Made by a program: the position numbers and the translations under genes. Under the pieces are notes generated by a model. It ran no database searches, was not told where the DNA came from, and saw only the letters and a list, made by a program, of their open reading frames with translations. Shown here one piece after another: positions 14,286-21,711 of a DNA stretch of 32,077 bases (positions are counted from its first letter, which is position 1; every line of letters begins with the position of its first letter). The stretch is from a virus: IMG/VR virus record IMGVR_UViG_3300030616_000064, positions 1 through 32,077 of that record, one strand, 5' to 3'.

Positions 14286-14798
14286 GTGGCCATCAGCTAC
14301 ACCGGAGTCTGGTCCAGCGCGCTCGACAAGCTTATCAACCTCGTGGCGGCCAGCAGCACGTTCCAGACCTGGACGGGCGCCGCCGACGCCGCCGCCGCCG
14401 AGGCCTACATCCACGAGAGCGACTACAGCGAGGAGGAGTCGGTCGTCAAGAACAACCGCCGGCCCTGCGCGTTTGTGGACATCGAACTCGGAGGCGCGGT
14501 TGAGAACACCCGGATCTTCAACGGCACCGCGGTGATCATCTTCGAAGGCGCCGTAGACCCGGCGCACAGCGAGCAGGAGTCCTTCAGGGACTTCACGAAC
14601 CGCGTGGGCGCCATCCTCAGCGAGATGCTGCAGGCCGCCGAGGAGGACACCACCGGCAACCTGCTCAACACCGTGCGCATGGAGGGCGATCCCATCGAGG
14701 GCCCCTTCCGCGCCGGCAAGCAGGCCCGCGAGGGCGACGGCGACCACCTTATCTGCACGGTGCGCCTGCCCTACGGGCCCGATGGAGTGGCGGCCTGA
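14286..14798 (+). CDS. Tail terminator/completion protein (gpU-like)
   Basis: A 170-residue protein with a GTG start two bases after the upstream stop. Its alpha/beta pattern suits small tail terminator proteins: an N-terminal helix (WSSALDKLINLVAASSTFQT), strands CAFVDIELGG and GTAVIIFEGA, a long helix (FRDFTNRVGAILSEMLQAAE), and a C-terminal strand (HLICTVRLPYG). Tail terminators stop tube growth and bind the head connector. The position between the connector gene and tail tube is right. No sequence signature is strong enough for certainty. Confidence 0.6.
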   Translation: MAISYTGVWSSALDKLINLVAASSTFQTWTGAADAAAAEAYIHESDYSEEESVVKNNRRPCAFVDIELGGAVENTRIFNGTAVIIFEGAVDPAHSEQESFRDFTNRVGAILSEMLQAAEEDTTGNLLNTVRMEGDPIEGPFRAGKQAREGDGDHLICTVRLPYGPDGVAA

Positions 14799-14800
14799 TC

Positions 14801-15361
14801 ATGGTTATGCGCGCCCGCCTGATCGTGAACTGGGATCCCGCCAAGAAGCTCCGCGGGGTCAAGAAGGCCATCCGCGAGGCGGTCATGGCCGGGCTGCGCT
14901 ACTGGCACAAGAACATGCGTCCGCGGCACTTCACCGGCGAGGGCGGCCGAGCCTACGGCTACCCCGAGGTGTCGCCGCGCTACCGCAAGCGCAAGCTGAC
15001 CCGCAAGGGGCACGACCTGCCGTTCGTGTACCACGGCCGGCTGCGCGACGCCACAGAGCGCGCCGAGTTCAAGGCCACCCAGAAGCGCGGGCGCGTCATC
15101 ATTTCGGTCACCGATACCATGACCCGGGACGGGCGCAACTACGCCACGATCCGCCGCCGCAAGTGGGGCAAGTCCATCTCCGATTTCCTCACCAAGCTGA
15201 CCGACAAAGAGGTAGAGACCATCGCCAACGTGGTCATGAAGCACCTGAAGACGTGGCTGGCCAAGAAGACCGGTACCGGCGGCAACGCGCCGGCCGGCTA
15301 CGTCGGCCGCATGGACATGCTGCGCGGCGGCATCGCGCGCCTGTTCCGCCGGGGCGCATAG
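14801..15361 (+). CDS. Minor tail/neck protein (gpZ or HK97 gp10-like)
   Basis: A 186-residue very basic protein. HFTGEGGRAYGYPEVSPRYR, KGHDLPFVYHGRLRDATER and VIISVTDTMTRDGRNYATI contain the 'full-length Y-x-G-x-L-R' pattern typical of the small neck/tail-completion family around lambda gpZ and HK97 gp10. A C-terminal helix-rich tail (EVETIANVVMKHLKTWLAKK) ends in RLFRRGA. The adjacent terminator-like gene and the following tube gene support the call. Which exact family it belongs to cannot be decided by eye. Confidence 0.6.
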   Translation: MVMRARLIVNWDPAKKLRGVKKAIREAVMAGLRYWHKNMRPRHFTGEGGRAYGYPEVSPRYRKRKLTRKGHDLPFVYHGRLRDATERAEFKATQKRGRVIISVTDTMTRDGRNYATIRRRKWGKSISDFLTKLTDKEVETIANVVMKHLKTWLAKKTGTGGNAPAGYVGRMDMLRGGIARLFRRGA

Positions 15362-15374
15362 CAAAGGAGCCATC

Positions 15375-15782
15375 ATGAGCAAGACAAAGTCCAATTTACC
15401 CACCCGCCCCGCAGCCGGGCAGGAGCGCCCGGTGGCCAGCGTTTCGATGGAGCTGGAGCGGTCCGAGCTGGCCGCGCGCGAGTCGACGCCGGCTGTGGTG
15501 ACCGTTTCGGCACCCGAGCCGGTCGACCTGCTGGTCCGCATGGTGGTCCGGCACGGGCACCAGCGGGTGGCCAGCCCCCTGCCCTGGACCGCGCGCAGCC
15601 TGCGCCCCCCGGGCATGGATAGCGGGGCGGTCGAGCTGCAGATGCACCTGGTCTGCCGGCCGCCGGCGCCGGGTCGCACGCCGCTGGCCTGCGTGGTTGC
15701 CGCCGAGATCGCCACGCCGGAAGGCGAACCCATCGACAGCGCCGAGGTTGACCTGCTGGTCCGCCCGGCGAAGGAGGACTGA
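15375..15782 (+). CDS. Hypothetical protein before the tail tube gene
   Basis: A 135-residue protein. Residues 1-45 are polar and likely disordered. The rest is beta-rich (PVDLLVRMVVRHGHQRV, GAVELQMHLVCRP, TPLACVVAAEIATPEG, DSAEVDLLVRPAKED) and may be a single small sandwich domain. AAAGGAG lies eight bases before the ATG. It ends one base before the tube gene's ATG. It has no recognised family and might be a tail tube partner or initiator. Confidence 0.6.
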   Translation: MSKTKSNLPTRPAAGQERPVASVSMELERSELAARESTPAVVTVSAPEPVDLLVRMVVRHGHQRVASPLPWTARSLRPPGMDSGAVELQMHLVCRPPAPGRTPLACVVAAEIATPEGEPIDSAEVDLLVRPAKED

Positions 15783-15783
15783 G

Positions 15784-16701
15784 ATGTCACAGAGAGGCAC
15801 ACAGGGCTGCGTCGAGCTCAACGGCACGTCCTACGAGGCGCACAACCTGCGCCAGGCGACCGGGCTGGAGTTCCAGCACCTGTTCGGTGACGGGCAGCTG
15901 GATCCCACGTTCGCGGCGCTGCTCGACGCGCTGCCGGTGGTCACGTTCTCGACCTACGACGTGGGCGCGCTGCTGGCGCTGAACAGCAACAAGTTCCTCA
16001 TCGAGGGTGTCTCGATGAGCCAGGCGTTCAACGCCTACTTCCGCAACCAGACCGCCGACGGCACGGTTACCAGCACCGGCGACAAGTACTCGCTGACCAA
16101 CGGACTGGTGATCCCCACCCGGCTGGCCGCGGGGCACAAGGCGATCGCGGTGATGGAGTGCGTGGCGGTGGGCCGCAGCGCGGACAAGACCACCGCGGCG
16201 CTCAGCCGGACCGCGGACCAGAACGTCCCCAGCGTGACCACCGGCAGCCGCTACCTGGCCGGCAAGTGCGAGGCCAACGGCACCCAGATCAACGAGGTGC
16301 AGATGGTCGAGTTCGCGCCCAACATCCAGCTGCGCGGTCCGCTGGGCGGCGACGGCCAGCCCTACGCCGACCACGTGGGCATCGACGGCCGCCAGCCGTT
16401 GATCAGCATCATCAGCCAGGATTTGGACGTGGGCGCCACGCTCGACCCGTCCACCGGGCTGCGCCAGAACGCCACCGACAGCGAGATCTACCTGCGCAAG
16501 GTCGACGGCGCCGGCACCCGCGTGGCCGCCGGTACCTCCGAGCACATCAAGATGACCATCGCCGGCAACGACAGCCCCATGTGGATCGAGGAGCTGTCCG
16601 GTGCGCAGGGCCAGGTGGTGGCCGTGGCCATCAACTTTGCACCCATCTGGGACACCAGCAACCAGATAGTCACGTTCTCGGCGGCCAGCGCCATCACCTG
16701 A
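15784..16701 (+). CDS. Major tail tube protein
   Basis: A 305-residue protein. ATG 15784 follows GGAGG at 15774-15778; the open frame upstream is a shadow of the preceding gene. The sequence is rich in beta strands and Asn/Gly/Thr turns (CVELNGTSYEAHNLRQ, FSTYDVGALLALNSNKFLIE, KYSLTNGLVIPTRLAAGH, NEVQMVEFAPNIQL, HIKMTIAGNDSPMWIEEL). Its place just before the overlapping chaperone pair and tape measure identifies it as the tube subunit (lambda gpV position). It is larger than gpV (246), perhaps with an extra domain at 120-200. Confidence 0.72.
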   Translation: MSQRGTQGCVELNGTSYEAHNLRQATGLEFQHLFGDGQLDPTFAALLDALPVVTFSTYDVGALLALNSNKFLIEGVSMSQAFNAYFRNQTADGTVTSTGDKYSLTNGLVIPTRLAAGHKAIAVMECVAVGRSADKTTAALSRTADQNVPSVTTGSRYLAGKCEANGTQINEVQMVEFAPNIQLRGPLGGDGQPYADHVGIDGRQPLISIISQDLDVGATLDPSTGLRQNATDSEIYLRKVDGAGTRVAAGTSEHIKMTIAGNDSPMWIEELSGAQGQVVAVAINFAPIWDTSNQIVTFSAASAIT

Positions 16702-16722
16702 TCACGGGCTCAAGGGGGGATC

Positions 16723-17478
16723 ATGCGCGGATTCATCTACTACCTGCCGGGCCACTGCAACATGGCCATCGACAACGCCGTCTGCGAGGCCTACGGCGGC
16801 GCGGCGCTGCGGTCGGTGCTGCGGGGGCTCAAGCCCGCGATGACCGTGGGCCAGGGTCCGGACGGTACCCAGGGGCTGCTGGTCACCCATCCCGATGTCG
16901 AGGCCGAGACGCGCCGCTGCGAGCTGCCCGCGCAGGAGTGGCGCCAGGCGCCCGGTGCGCGCTACTGGGTGGGCATGTGGCGGTCCGCCCGCCCCACGGC
17001 CGCCGAGCTGCTGCGGCCCGGCGACGAGATCGTCGACGGCCGGCCCGTGGACCTTGGCGGCGAGGCCTGGCTGGTGCCGGTGGCCCGCCGCTGGACGCTG
17101 CACGAGGACGCCCCGCGCTGGTACCCGGCGCTGGAGACCAGCGTTTCGCTCGACGCCAACGGCGAGCTGGTCACCGGCAACGTGGTCCCCCGCCTGGCGG
17201 AGCTGTGGGAGGATGCGCAGTCGGTGGCCGAGACCATCTTCAACGCCGAAAACGCCGGCGGGGCGGTCCAGCTCGACGGCAAGGAGCAGTTCGCGCGCTG
17301 CGTGCGCGTGCTGGCCACCAACTACCGGCTGGGCCTGGCCGAGTGCGGGCTGCTCGAGCTGCTGACCACCCGCAACATGGCCGAGGTCCTGCGCGTGCTG
17401 GTGGACCTCCCGGGACTGCAGGCGCTGACCGACGCCCTCGTAAAAAAAAACGAGGCGGTGACGGAGGCCGCCGGGTGA
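16723..17478 (+). CDS. Tail assembly chaperone, gpG-like
   Basis: A 251-residue protein with ribosome site AAGGGGGG close before the ATG. The N-terminal half (residues 1-140) is an alpha/beta region unlike gpG (RGFIYYLPGH..., VGMWRSARPTAAELLRPGD, WLVPVARRWTL). Residues 150-251 are helical and polar (RLAELWEDAQSVAETIFNAE, AECGLLELLTTRNMAEVLRV), fitting chaperones that coat the tape measure. The gene ends with an A9 run and a -1 open frame reaching the tape measure start, the hallmark of G/GT genes. The fusion with an N-terminal extra domain is odd for this family. Confidence 0.68.
   Translation: MRGFIYYLPGHCNMAIDNAVCEAYGGAALRSVLRGLKPAMTVGQGPDGTQGLLVTHPDVEAETRRCELPAQEWRQAPGARYWVGMWRSARPTAAELLRPGDEIVDGRPVDLGGEAWLVPVARRWTLHEDAPRWYPALETSVSLDANGELVTGNVVPRLAELWEDAQSVAETIFNAENAGGAVQLDGKEQFARCVRVLATNYRLGLAECGLLELLTTRNMAEVLRVLVDLPGLQALTDALVKKNEAVTEAAG
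17442..17451 (+). other. Programmed -1 frameshift site (gpG/gpGT)
   Basis: The run A9C gives the 0-frame codons GTA AAA AAA AAC, i.e. the canonical slippery heptamer A AAA AAC at 17445-17451 and A AAA AAA just upstream. A -1 slip enters a frame that stays open to the TGA at 17574-17576. It would add about 41 residues to 243, giving a GT product of about 284. The extension reads RGGDGG..., then SDFLLWLRGLAPRY, and overlaps the tape measure start at 17566. A GGCGG/CCGCC hairpin (17454-17472) lies directly downstream. The function is as in lambda G-T. Confidence 0.75.
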
Positions 17479-17565
17479 GTGACTTCCTGCTGTGGCTCCG
17501 GGGCCTGGCGCCCCGCTACCGGCCGACCTCTGCCGATGTCTGCGTGATGAGCGAGGTGCTTGCCA

Positions 17566-18963
17566 ATGGCGACTGATGCCATCACCCTGCGGATCGACGT
17601 GCTCGAGCAGAAAATGCTCGGCGCCCTGGGCAAGATCCAGGGCCGCATGGAACAGACCAAGCGCAAGACCAAGGACTTCAACAAGGCCCTGGGCATGGCC
17701 CGCAACCTGGCCGCCGGGCTATCCGGCGCGTTCGGGTTCGGCGCCATCCTCGGCGGGCTCCAGAAGGCGATCAGCCTGCACGACCAGTGGATCAAGAAGC
17801 TGCAGGACACCGGCCAGCAGGCCGCCAAGACCGGCAAGGACGTGCTGGCGCTGGCGCTCATGCAGGAGCAGGGCAAGGGCGGGGACGTGGCCCGCAGAAT
17901 GGCGGCCGCCGCGCCGACCTGGAGCCCCGGCAAGGCCTGGAGCGTGGGCCAGCAGCTGCAGGCCCAGCTGGGCAGCCCCGAGGCCGGTATCAAGGGCCTG
18001 CAGGCGGCGCACCGGCTGAGCCTGGCGGGTGTCGAGTCCGAAGCTGCCGGCAGCGCCGTGGGCCTGGGCATGGCCATGAAGCTGCCGGCCGGCGTGGCCG
18101 CGCGCGCGCCCTACGCCGCGGGTGAAGCCAGCTCGCTCGAGGCCCAGCAGCTGGCCGAGGCCGGCCAGCGCGGGCTGGCCACCTACGAGGACCCGCTGAT
18201 GGGTTACGCGGTCATGGCCGAGCTTTCGAAGTTCATCAAGAAGGACACGGGCCGGCTCGGAACGTTCGCCAAGATCGCCCGACGCGGCCTGATGGACCCC
18301 GGCAAGCAGGACATCTGGAAGCAGATGGGTGCGGCGGATGAGGGCTTTATGGGGCGTCTGCAGGCGCTCAAGCGCGGCGGCTACGACACTGAAACGCGGT
18401 TGACCGAGCTCGGCTTCGCGGAGAGCCGCGAGCGCGAAGCGCTGATGATGCTGCTCAAGGATCCCGCGAGCCTGGCCCAGAAGTACCAGGACATCAGCAA
18501 AATGGCACGCACGCCCGGCCTGCTTATCGCCAAGCGCGCCGCCGCTGAGCAACAGCCCGAGGTCGGCCCCGCGGTGCGGCACAGCCGGGTGGTTGCCACC
18601 GCTAAATCGACGTTTGGGCGCGAACAGGACATGCCCTCGACCCCGGCCGCCAAGGCTGCCCGGGCGCGCGGCATGGAAGAGCAGACCCAGAGCCTGGCGC
18701 GGGCGATCGCGCTGCAGCGCATGGGCTACGCCGGAATCAACCTCAAAGACGACAAAGGCTACACCAGGTGGGAGGCTATCCAGGAGCAGTTCTGGCAGCC
18801 CGCGCCGCCCCTGCCCGAGCGCTACCAGACCCAGCAGGGCGGCGGGGGACACTACCGGTGGTGGCGCGACGAGTACGAACGCGCCTACAAGCAGCTCAAT
18901 GCCGCCAAGGACCTCGAGCGCGCGGCCAAGAACCTCTACAGCCAGACGCTGGAGAACCGATAG
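17566..18963 (+). CDS. Tail tape measure protein
   Basis: A 465-residue protein. ATG 17566 overlaps the GT extension; a TTG at 17560 is an alternative start. Residues 1-40 form a helix and coiled coil (LRIDVLEQKMLGALGKIQGR, EQTKRKTKDFNKAL). A hydrophobic Gly-rich stretch follows (MARNLAAGLSGAFGFGAILGG), then long Ala-rich helices over 85-300 and a basic helical C-terminus (ERAYKQLNAAKDLERAAKNL). Position after the frameshifting chaperone gene makes the call. At about 0.15 nm per residue it would set a tail of roughly 70 nm, which is short. Confidence 0.72.
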   Translation: MATDAITLRIDVLEQKMLGALGKIQGRMEQTKRKTKDFNKALGMARNLAAGLSGAFGFGAILGGLQKAISLHDQWIKKLQDTGQQAAKTGKDVLALALMQEQGKGGDVARRMAAAAPTWSPGKAWSVGQQLQAQLGSPEAGIKGLQAAHRLSLAGVESEAAGSAVGLGMAMKLPAGVAARAPYAAGEASSLEAQQLAEAGQRGLATYEDPLMGYAVMAELSKFIKKDTGRLGTFAKIARRGLMDPGKQDIWKQMGAADEGFMGRLQALKRGGYDTETRLTELGFAESREREALMMLLKDPASLAQKYQDISKMARTPGLLIAKRAAAEQQPEVGPAVRHSRVVATAKSTFGREQDMPSTPAAKAARARGMEEQTQSLARAIALQRMGYAGINLKDDKGYTRWEAIQEQFWQPAPPLPERYQTQQGGGGHYRWWRDEYERAYKQLNAAKDLERAAKNLYSQTLENR

Positions 18964-19383
18964 ATGGCCGTCTACGAGTACACCTTCACCATCACCGGCA
19001 TCGGCAGCGTGGAACTGTCCTCCAATACCCGCATCCTCAGCGAGGAGCACCGCCTGGGCGGCAACGGGCTGACGCTGGAGTTCTGGCTGCACGGCTACGC
19101 CAACGACACCGCGCTGGAGGCCGCACTGCAGACCATCGCCTCCTACAGCGTGGACTTCGACCGCCTGGTGCGCCACCAGTACCCGGGGATGAAGGGCTTC
19201 ACCGCCATCAACCTCGACGGCGAGGAAAACATCGGCACGCTTTCGAAGCGCGGGGGCGCCGGATCCTGGGCTAACTGCGTGATGAGCTTCCCGCGCATCT
19301 CGCGCTACTACCCGCCCCAGCCGCCGGACAGCAAGGTCGGCTGCAAGGGCACCGTGACTCTGCAGCAGCTGGCCCCGGGCTGA
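18964..19383 (+). CDS. Distal tail/tail tip protein, small
   Basis: A 139-residue beta-rich protein that starts directly after the tape measure stop. YEYTFTITGIGSVELSSNTR, GLTLEFWLHGYANDTALEAA, FDRLVRHQYPGMKGFTAIN and CKGTVTLQQLAPG give an alternating strand pattern. In lambda this position holds gpM, the first tip protein below the tube. No homology is visible; the role is from synteny. Confidence 0.58.
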   Translation: MAVYEYTFTITGIGSVELSSNTRILSEEHRLGGNGLTLEFWLHGYANDTALEAALQTIASYSVDFDRLVRHQYPGMKGFTAINLDGEENIGTLSKRGGAGSWANCVMSFPRISRYYPPQPPDSKVGCKGTVTLQQLAPG

Positions 19384-19412
19384 GGCCCGGGCGCCGTAAG
19401 GAGAATTCGGAC

Positions 19413-20378
19413 ATGGCACTCAGCGCAGCGATCTTCCCCAACGCCGACTGGGACGGCAACGCCCAGGACACCACTGGCGACGGCAGCGCCGACACCACCC
19501 TGGCCCAGGCCGGCGACTACAACGAGCACAGCTCCGAGATCCTCGAAGTGCAGCGCCTGCTGCGGGGCAAGGTGGCCACCGCGCACGGCGGCGCCGTCAT
19601 CGCCTGCGTCAACAAGACCGGCGGCGTGCTGACCTGCGGCAAGATGGCGGTGTTCGCCGGGTTCGACGCCACTACCGGGCTACCCTCGATCGCTTACGCC
19701 GCGGCCAACGCCGCCAGCTACCGCGACCTGGCCGGTCTGATCGTGATGGAGAAGGGCGGCGACGTCGACGAGGTGGCCGACGACGGGATCGCCTACGTGC
19801 TGCGCGACGGAGCCAGCTACGCGCTGGTGGACACCTCGTCGTTCAGCGCCGGCGATTTCCTGTGGCTGGCGGCCAGCGGCGCGCTTTCGGCCACCCGCGT
19901 GACCGGCTACCCGCCCGTGGCCCAGGTGGACGTGGACCACGCCACCCTGGGCGTGCTCACCGTCTTCGCCGCCGGCGCTCACGTGCACACCGCCCTGCCG
20001 CGCGCGACCAGCATGGTGCGCATCGGGGGCATTTCGGGCAGCGACGATCGCTACCTGTTCGTGGCGCCGGCGGCCAGCTACATCCGCCAGGTCTCGCTGG
20101 TGAGCGACACCGCGACCTCCAGCAGCGACGGAACCGACAACTACACCTTCCAGGTGGCCAACCTCACGCAGACCAACAACCTGCTGGCCAGCGCCAAGAG
20201 CACCAACGGCGCCGAGATCGCCGCCGACACGGTGTACGATCTGGATCCCGACCAGAACCAGCAGGTGGCCGCCAACGACGTGCTGGAGCTGCAGATCACC
20301 AAGAATAACGCGCCGACCGATCTGTCCAGCGCGGAGATCTCGGCGGTCATCGAATACGACCTGGTGCGCGACAGCTGA
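19413..20378 (+). CDS. Tail/virion structural protein
   Basis: A 321-residue Ala/Gly/Asp-rich protein with ribosome site TAAGGAGA. Its N-terminus (FPNADWDGNAQDTTGDGS) is polar. The middle (residues 55-195) has a beta-barrel-like repeat of short strands (VIACVNKTGGVLTCGKMAVF, GIAYVLRDGASYALVDT, FSAGDFLWLAASGALSATRV). Residues 205-320 form another beta domain with SDTATSSSDGTDNYTFQVAN. This resembles phage structural proteins with DUF2190-like turns, but I can assign no exact role. It lies in the tail tip block. Confidence 0.58.
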   Translation: MALSAAIFPNADWDGNAQDTTGDGSADTTLAQAGDYNEHSSEILEVQRLLRGKVATAHGGAVIACVNKTGGVLTCGKMAVFAGFDATTGLPSIAYAAANAASYRDLAGLIVMEKGGDVDEVADDGIAYVLRDGASYALVDTSSFSAGDFLWLAASGALSATRVTGYPPVAQVDVDHATLGVLTVFAAGAHVHTALPRATSMVRIGGISGSDDRYLFVAPAASYIRQVSLVSDTATSSSDGTDNYTFQVANLTQTNNLLASAKSTNGAEIAADTVYDLDPDQNQQVAANDVLELQITKNNAPTDLSSAEISAVIEYDLVRDS

Positions 20379-20406
20379 GCCGGTCGAGTCAGGGGGGTTC
20401 ATCGAC

Positions 20407-21711
20407 ATGAAGTGGGGCAACCGCTGGGGCGACCCCTGGGGCGACTGCGAGGACACCGGTCCGCGCTTTTCGGCCGTCGCGCTCAAGGAGGTCCCCGCCT
20501 TCGGCCCGCGGGCCTACCGGCTGTCCTGGACCTACTCGGGCCCCACCAAATGGGGCCAGCGCTGGGGCGACCCCTGGGGCGGATTCCGCGGCTGGTTCAA
20601 GGTCTATGTCAACGGCGAGCTGATCGCCACGCAGCGCGAGCGCTCGCTGGTTTTCACCGCGCCCGACGAGGGCGACGTGGTCGCCGCGATCGTGACCGTC
20701 GGTCCGCTCAACGGCGACCCCGGCTACGACCCGGGCTGCACGCCGATACCCGGCAACCGCGTCCGGCTGAACTGGTCCCGGCCCACTGACGACGACGACC
20801 TCAGCCATTTCAACATCTACACCGACGCCGGCGACGGGTCGGTCGATTACGACTCGCCGGTGGCCACCGTACAGGCCGGCACCGCCGCCAGCTACTCCTG
20901 GACCAGCGCGCCGCTGGTTGACGGCACCTACAAGTACGTGGTGCGCAGCGTCGACCTGGTGGGCAACGAAGACCCCAACACGGACGAGGTGTCCCAGGCG
21001 ATCGCCACCTGGCCGGCTTCGCCCACCGGGCTGGCCTACGCCTACGACCCCGACACCGACAAGGTCACCCTGACCTGGTCGGGCGGCATGAACTGCAACA
21101 TCTACAGCAACGGCGGGTCCGGCGACATCGACTACGACAGCCCGGTGGCCTCCGACCAGGCCAGCGGCTGGGAGTCGGCCGCGCTGACCGGCGATGCCCC
21201 AGGCACCTTCCGCTACGCGGCCCGCGGTCGCAACGCGACCTACGAGGAGAAAAACACCGCATACGTCGAGTTCGAGCTCGACGCCGCCGCCGCCGAGGTC
21301 ACCCGGCCGGGCTCGCCCTTCGGCCTTACCGTGGCGGCGACCGCCGGGGCCGAGTTCACCGTCAGCGGGTGGTATGACCAGCGCCGGCCCACCATCCTGG
21401 GCGCCCAGCCCGCGGCGGCCAGCCAGGTCCGGGTGTATCACGACAACGGCACCGGCACCATGGACTGGGTCACGCCGGTGGGTACCGCATCGCTGGTGCT
21501 GGCCGCCGGCGGCCAGCAGCGCTGGAGCCTGACCACCTCGGCCGGCGCCTACAGCCACGGCCAGACTGTCAAGTTCGGCGCCCGGGCGGCCACCGCCGGC
21601 GGCGTGACCGACGAGAACACCGACACCGCCAGCGCCGAGGCCGACGACACCGCGCCGGGCGCGCCGGGCGCGCTGGCGGCCACCGCGGTGCGCGACGTGG
21701 AGGGCACCTGA
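20407..21711 (+). CDS. Tail tip protein with Trp-Gly repeats and FN3-like domains
   Basis: A 434-residue protein. The motif KWGxRWGDPWG appears at residues 2-12 and again at 48-58. Residues 115-430 hold at least three fibronectin type III-like repeats, each with a VYxDxG/NIYxxxGxGxxDxxxPV pattern (NIYTDAGDGSVDYDSPVATV; NIYSNGGSGDIDYDSPVA; RVYHDNGTGTMDWVTPVGTA). FN3 modules are common in phage tail tips and fibres and may bind host carbohydrate. It overlaps the next gene by one base. Function is inferred from its domains and from its position. Confidence 0.62.
   Translation: MKWGNRWGDPWGDCEDTGPRFSAVALKEVPAFGPRAYRLSWTYSGPTKWGQRWGDPWGGFRGWFKVYVNGELIATQRERSLVFTAPDEGDVVAAIVTVGPLNGDPGYDPGCTPIPGNRVRLNWSRPTDDDDLSHFNIYTDAGDGSVDYDSPVATVQAGTAASYSWTSAPLVDGTYKYVVRSVDLVGNEDPNTDEVSQAIATWPASPTGLAYAYDPDTDKVTLTWSGGMNCNIYSNGGSGDIDYDSPVASDQASGWESAALTGDAPGTFRYAARGRNATYEEKNTAYVEFELDAAAAEVTRPGSPFGLTVAATAGAEFTVSGWYDQRRPTILGAQPAAASQVRVYHDNGTGTMDWVTPVGTASLVLAAGGQQRWSLTTSAGAYSHGQTVKFGARAATAGGVTDENTDTASAEADDTAPGAPGALAATAVRDVEGT

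Noticed and set aside
17719-19419. 566-codon antisense frame opposite the tape measure gene
   Set aside because: Low-complexity translation, no start signals, and it would cross the tape measure and tip genes on the other strand.
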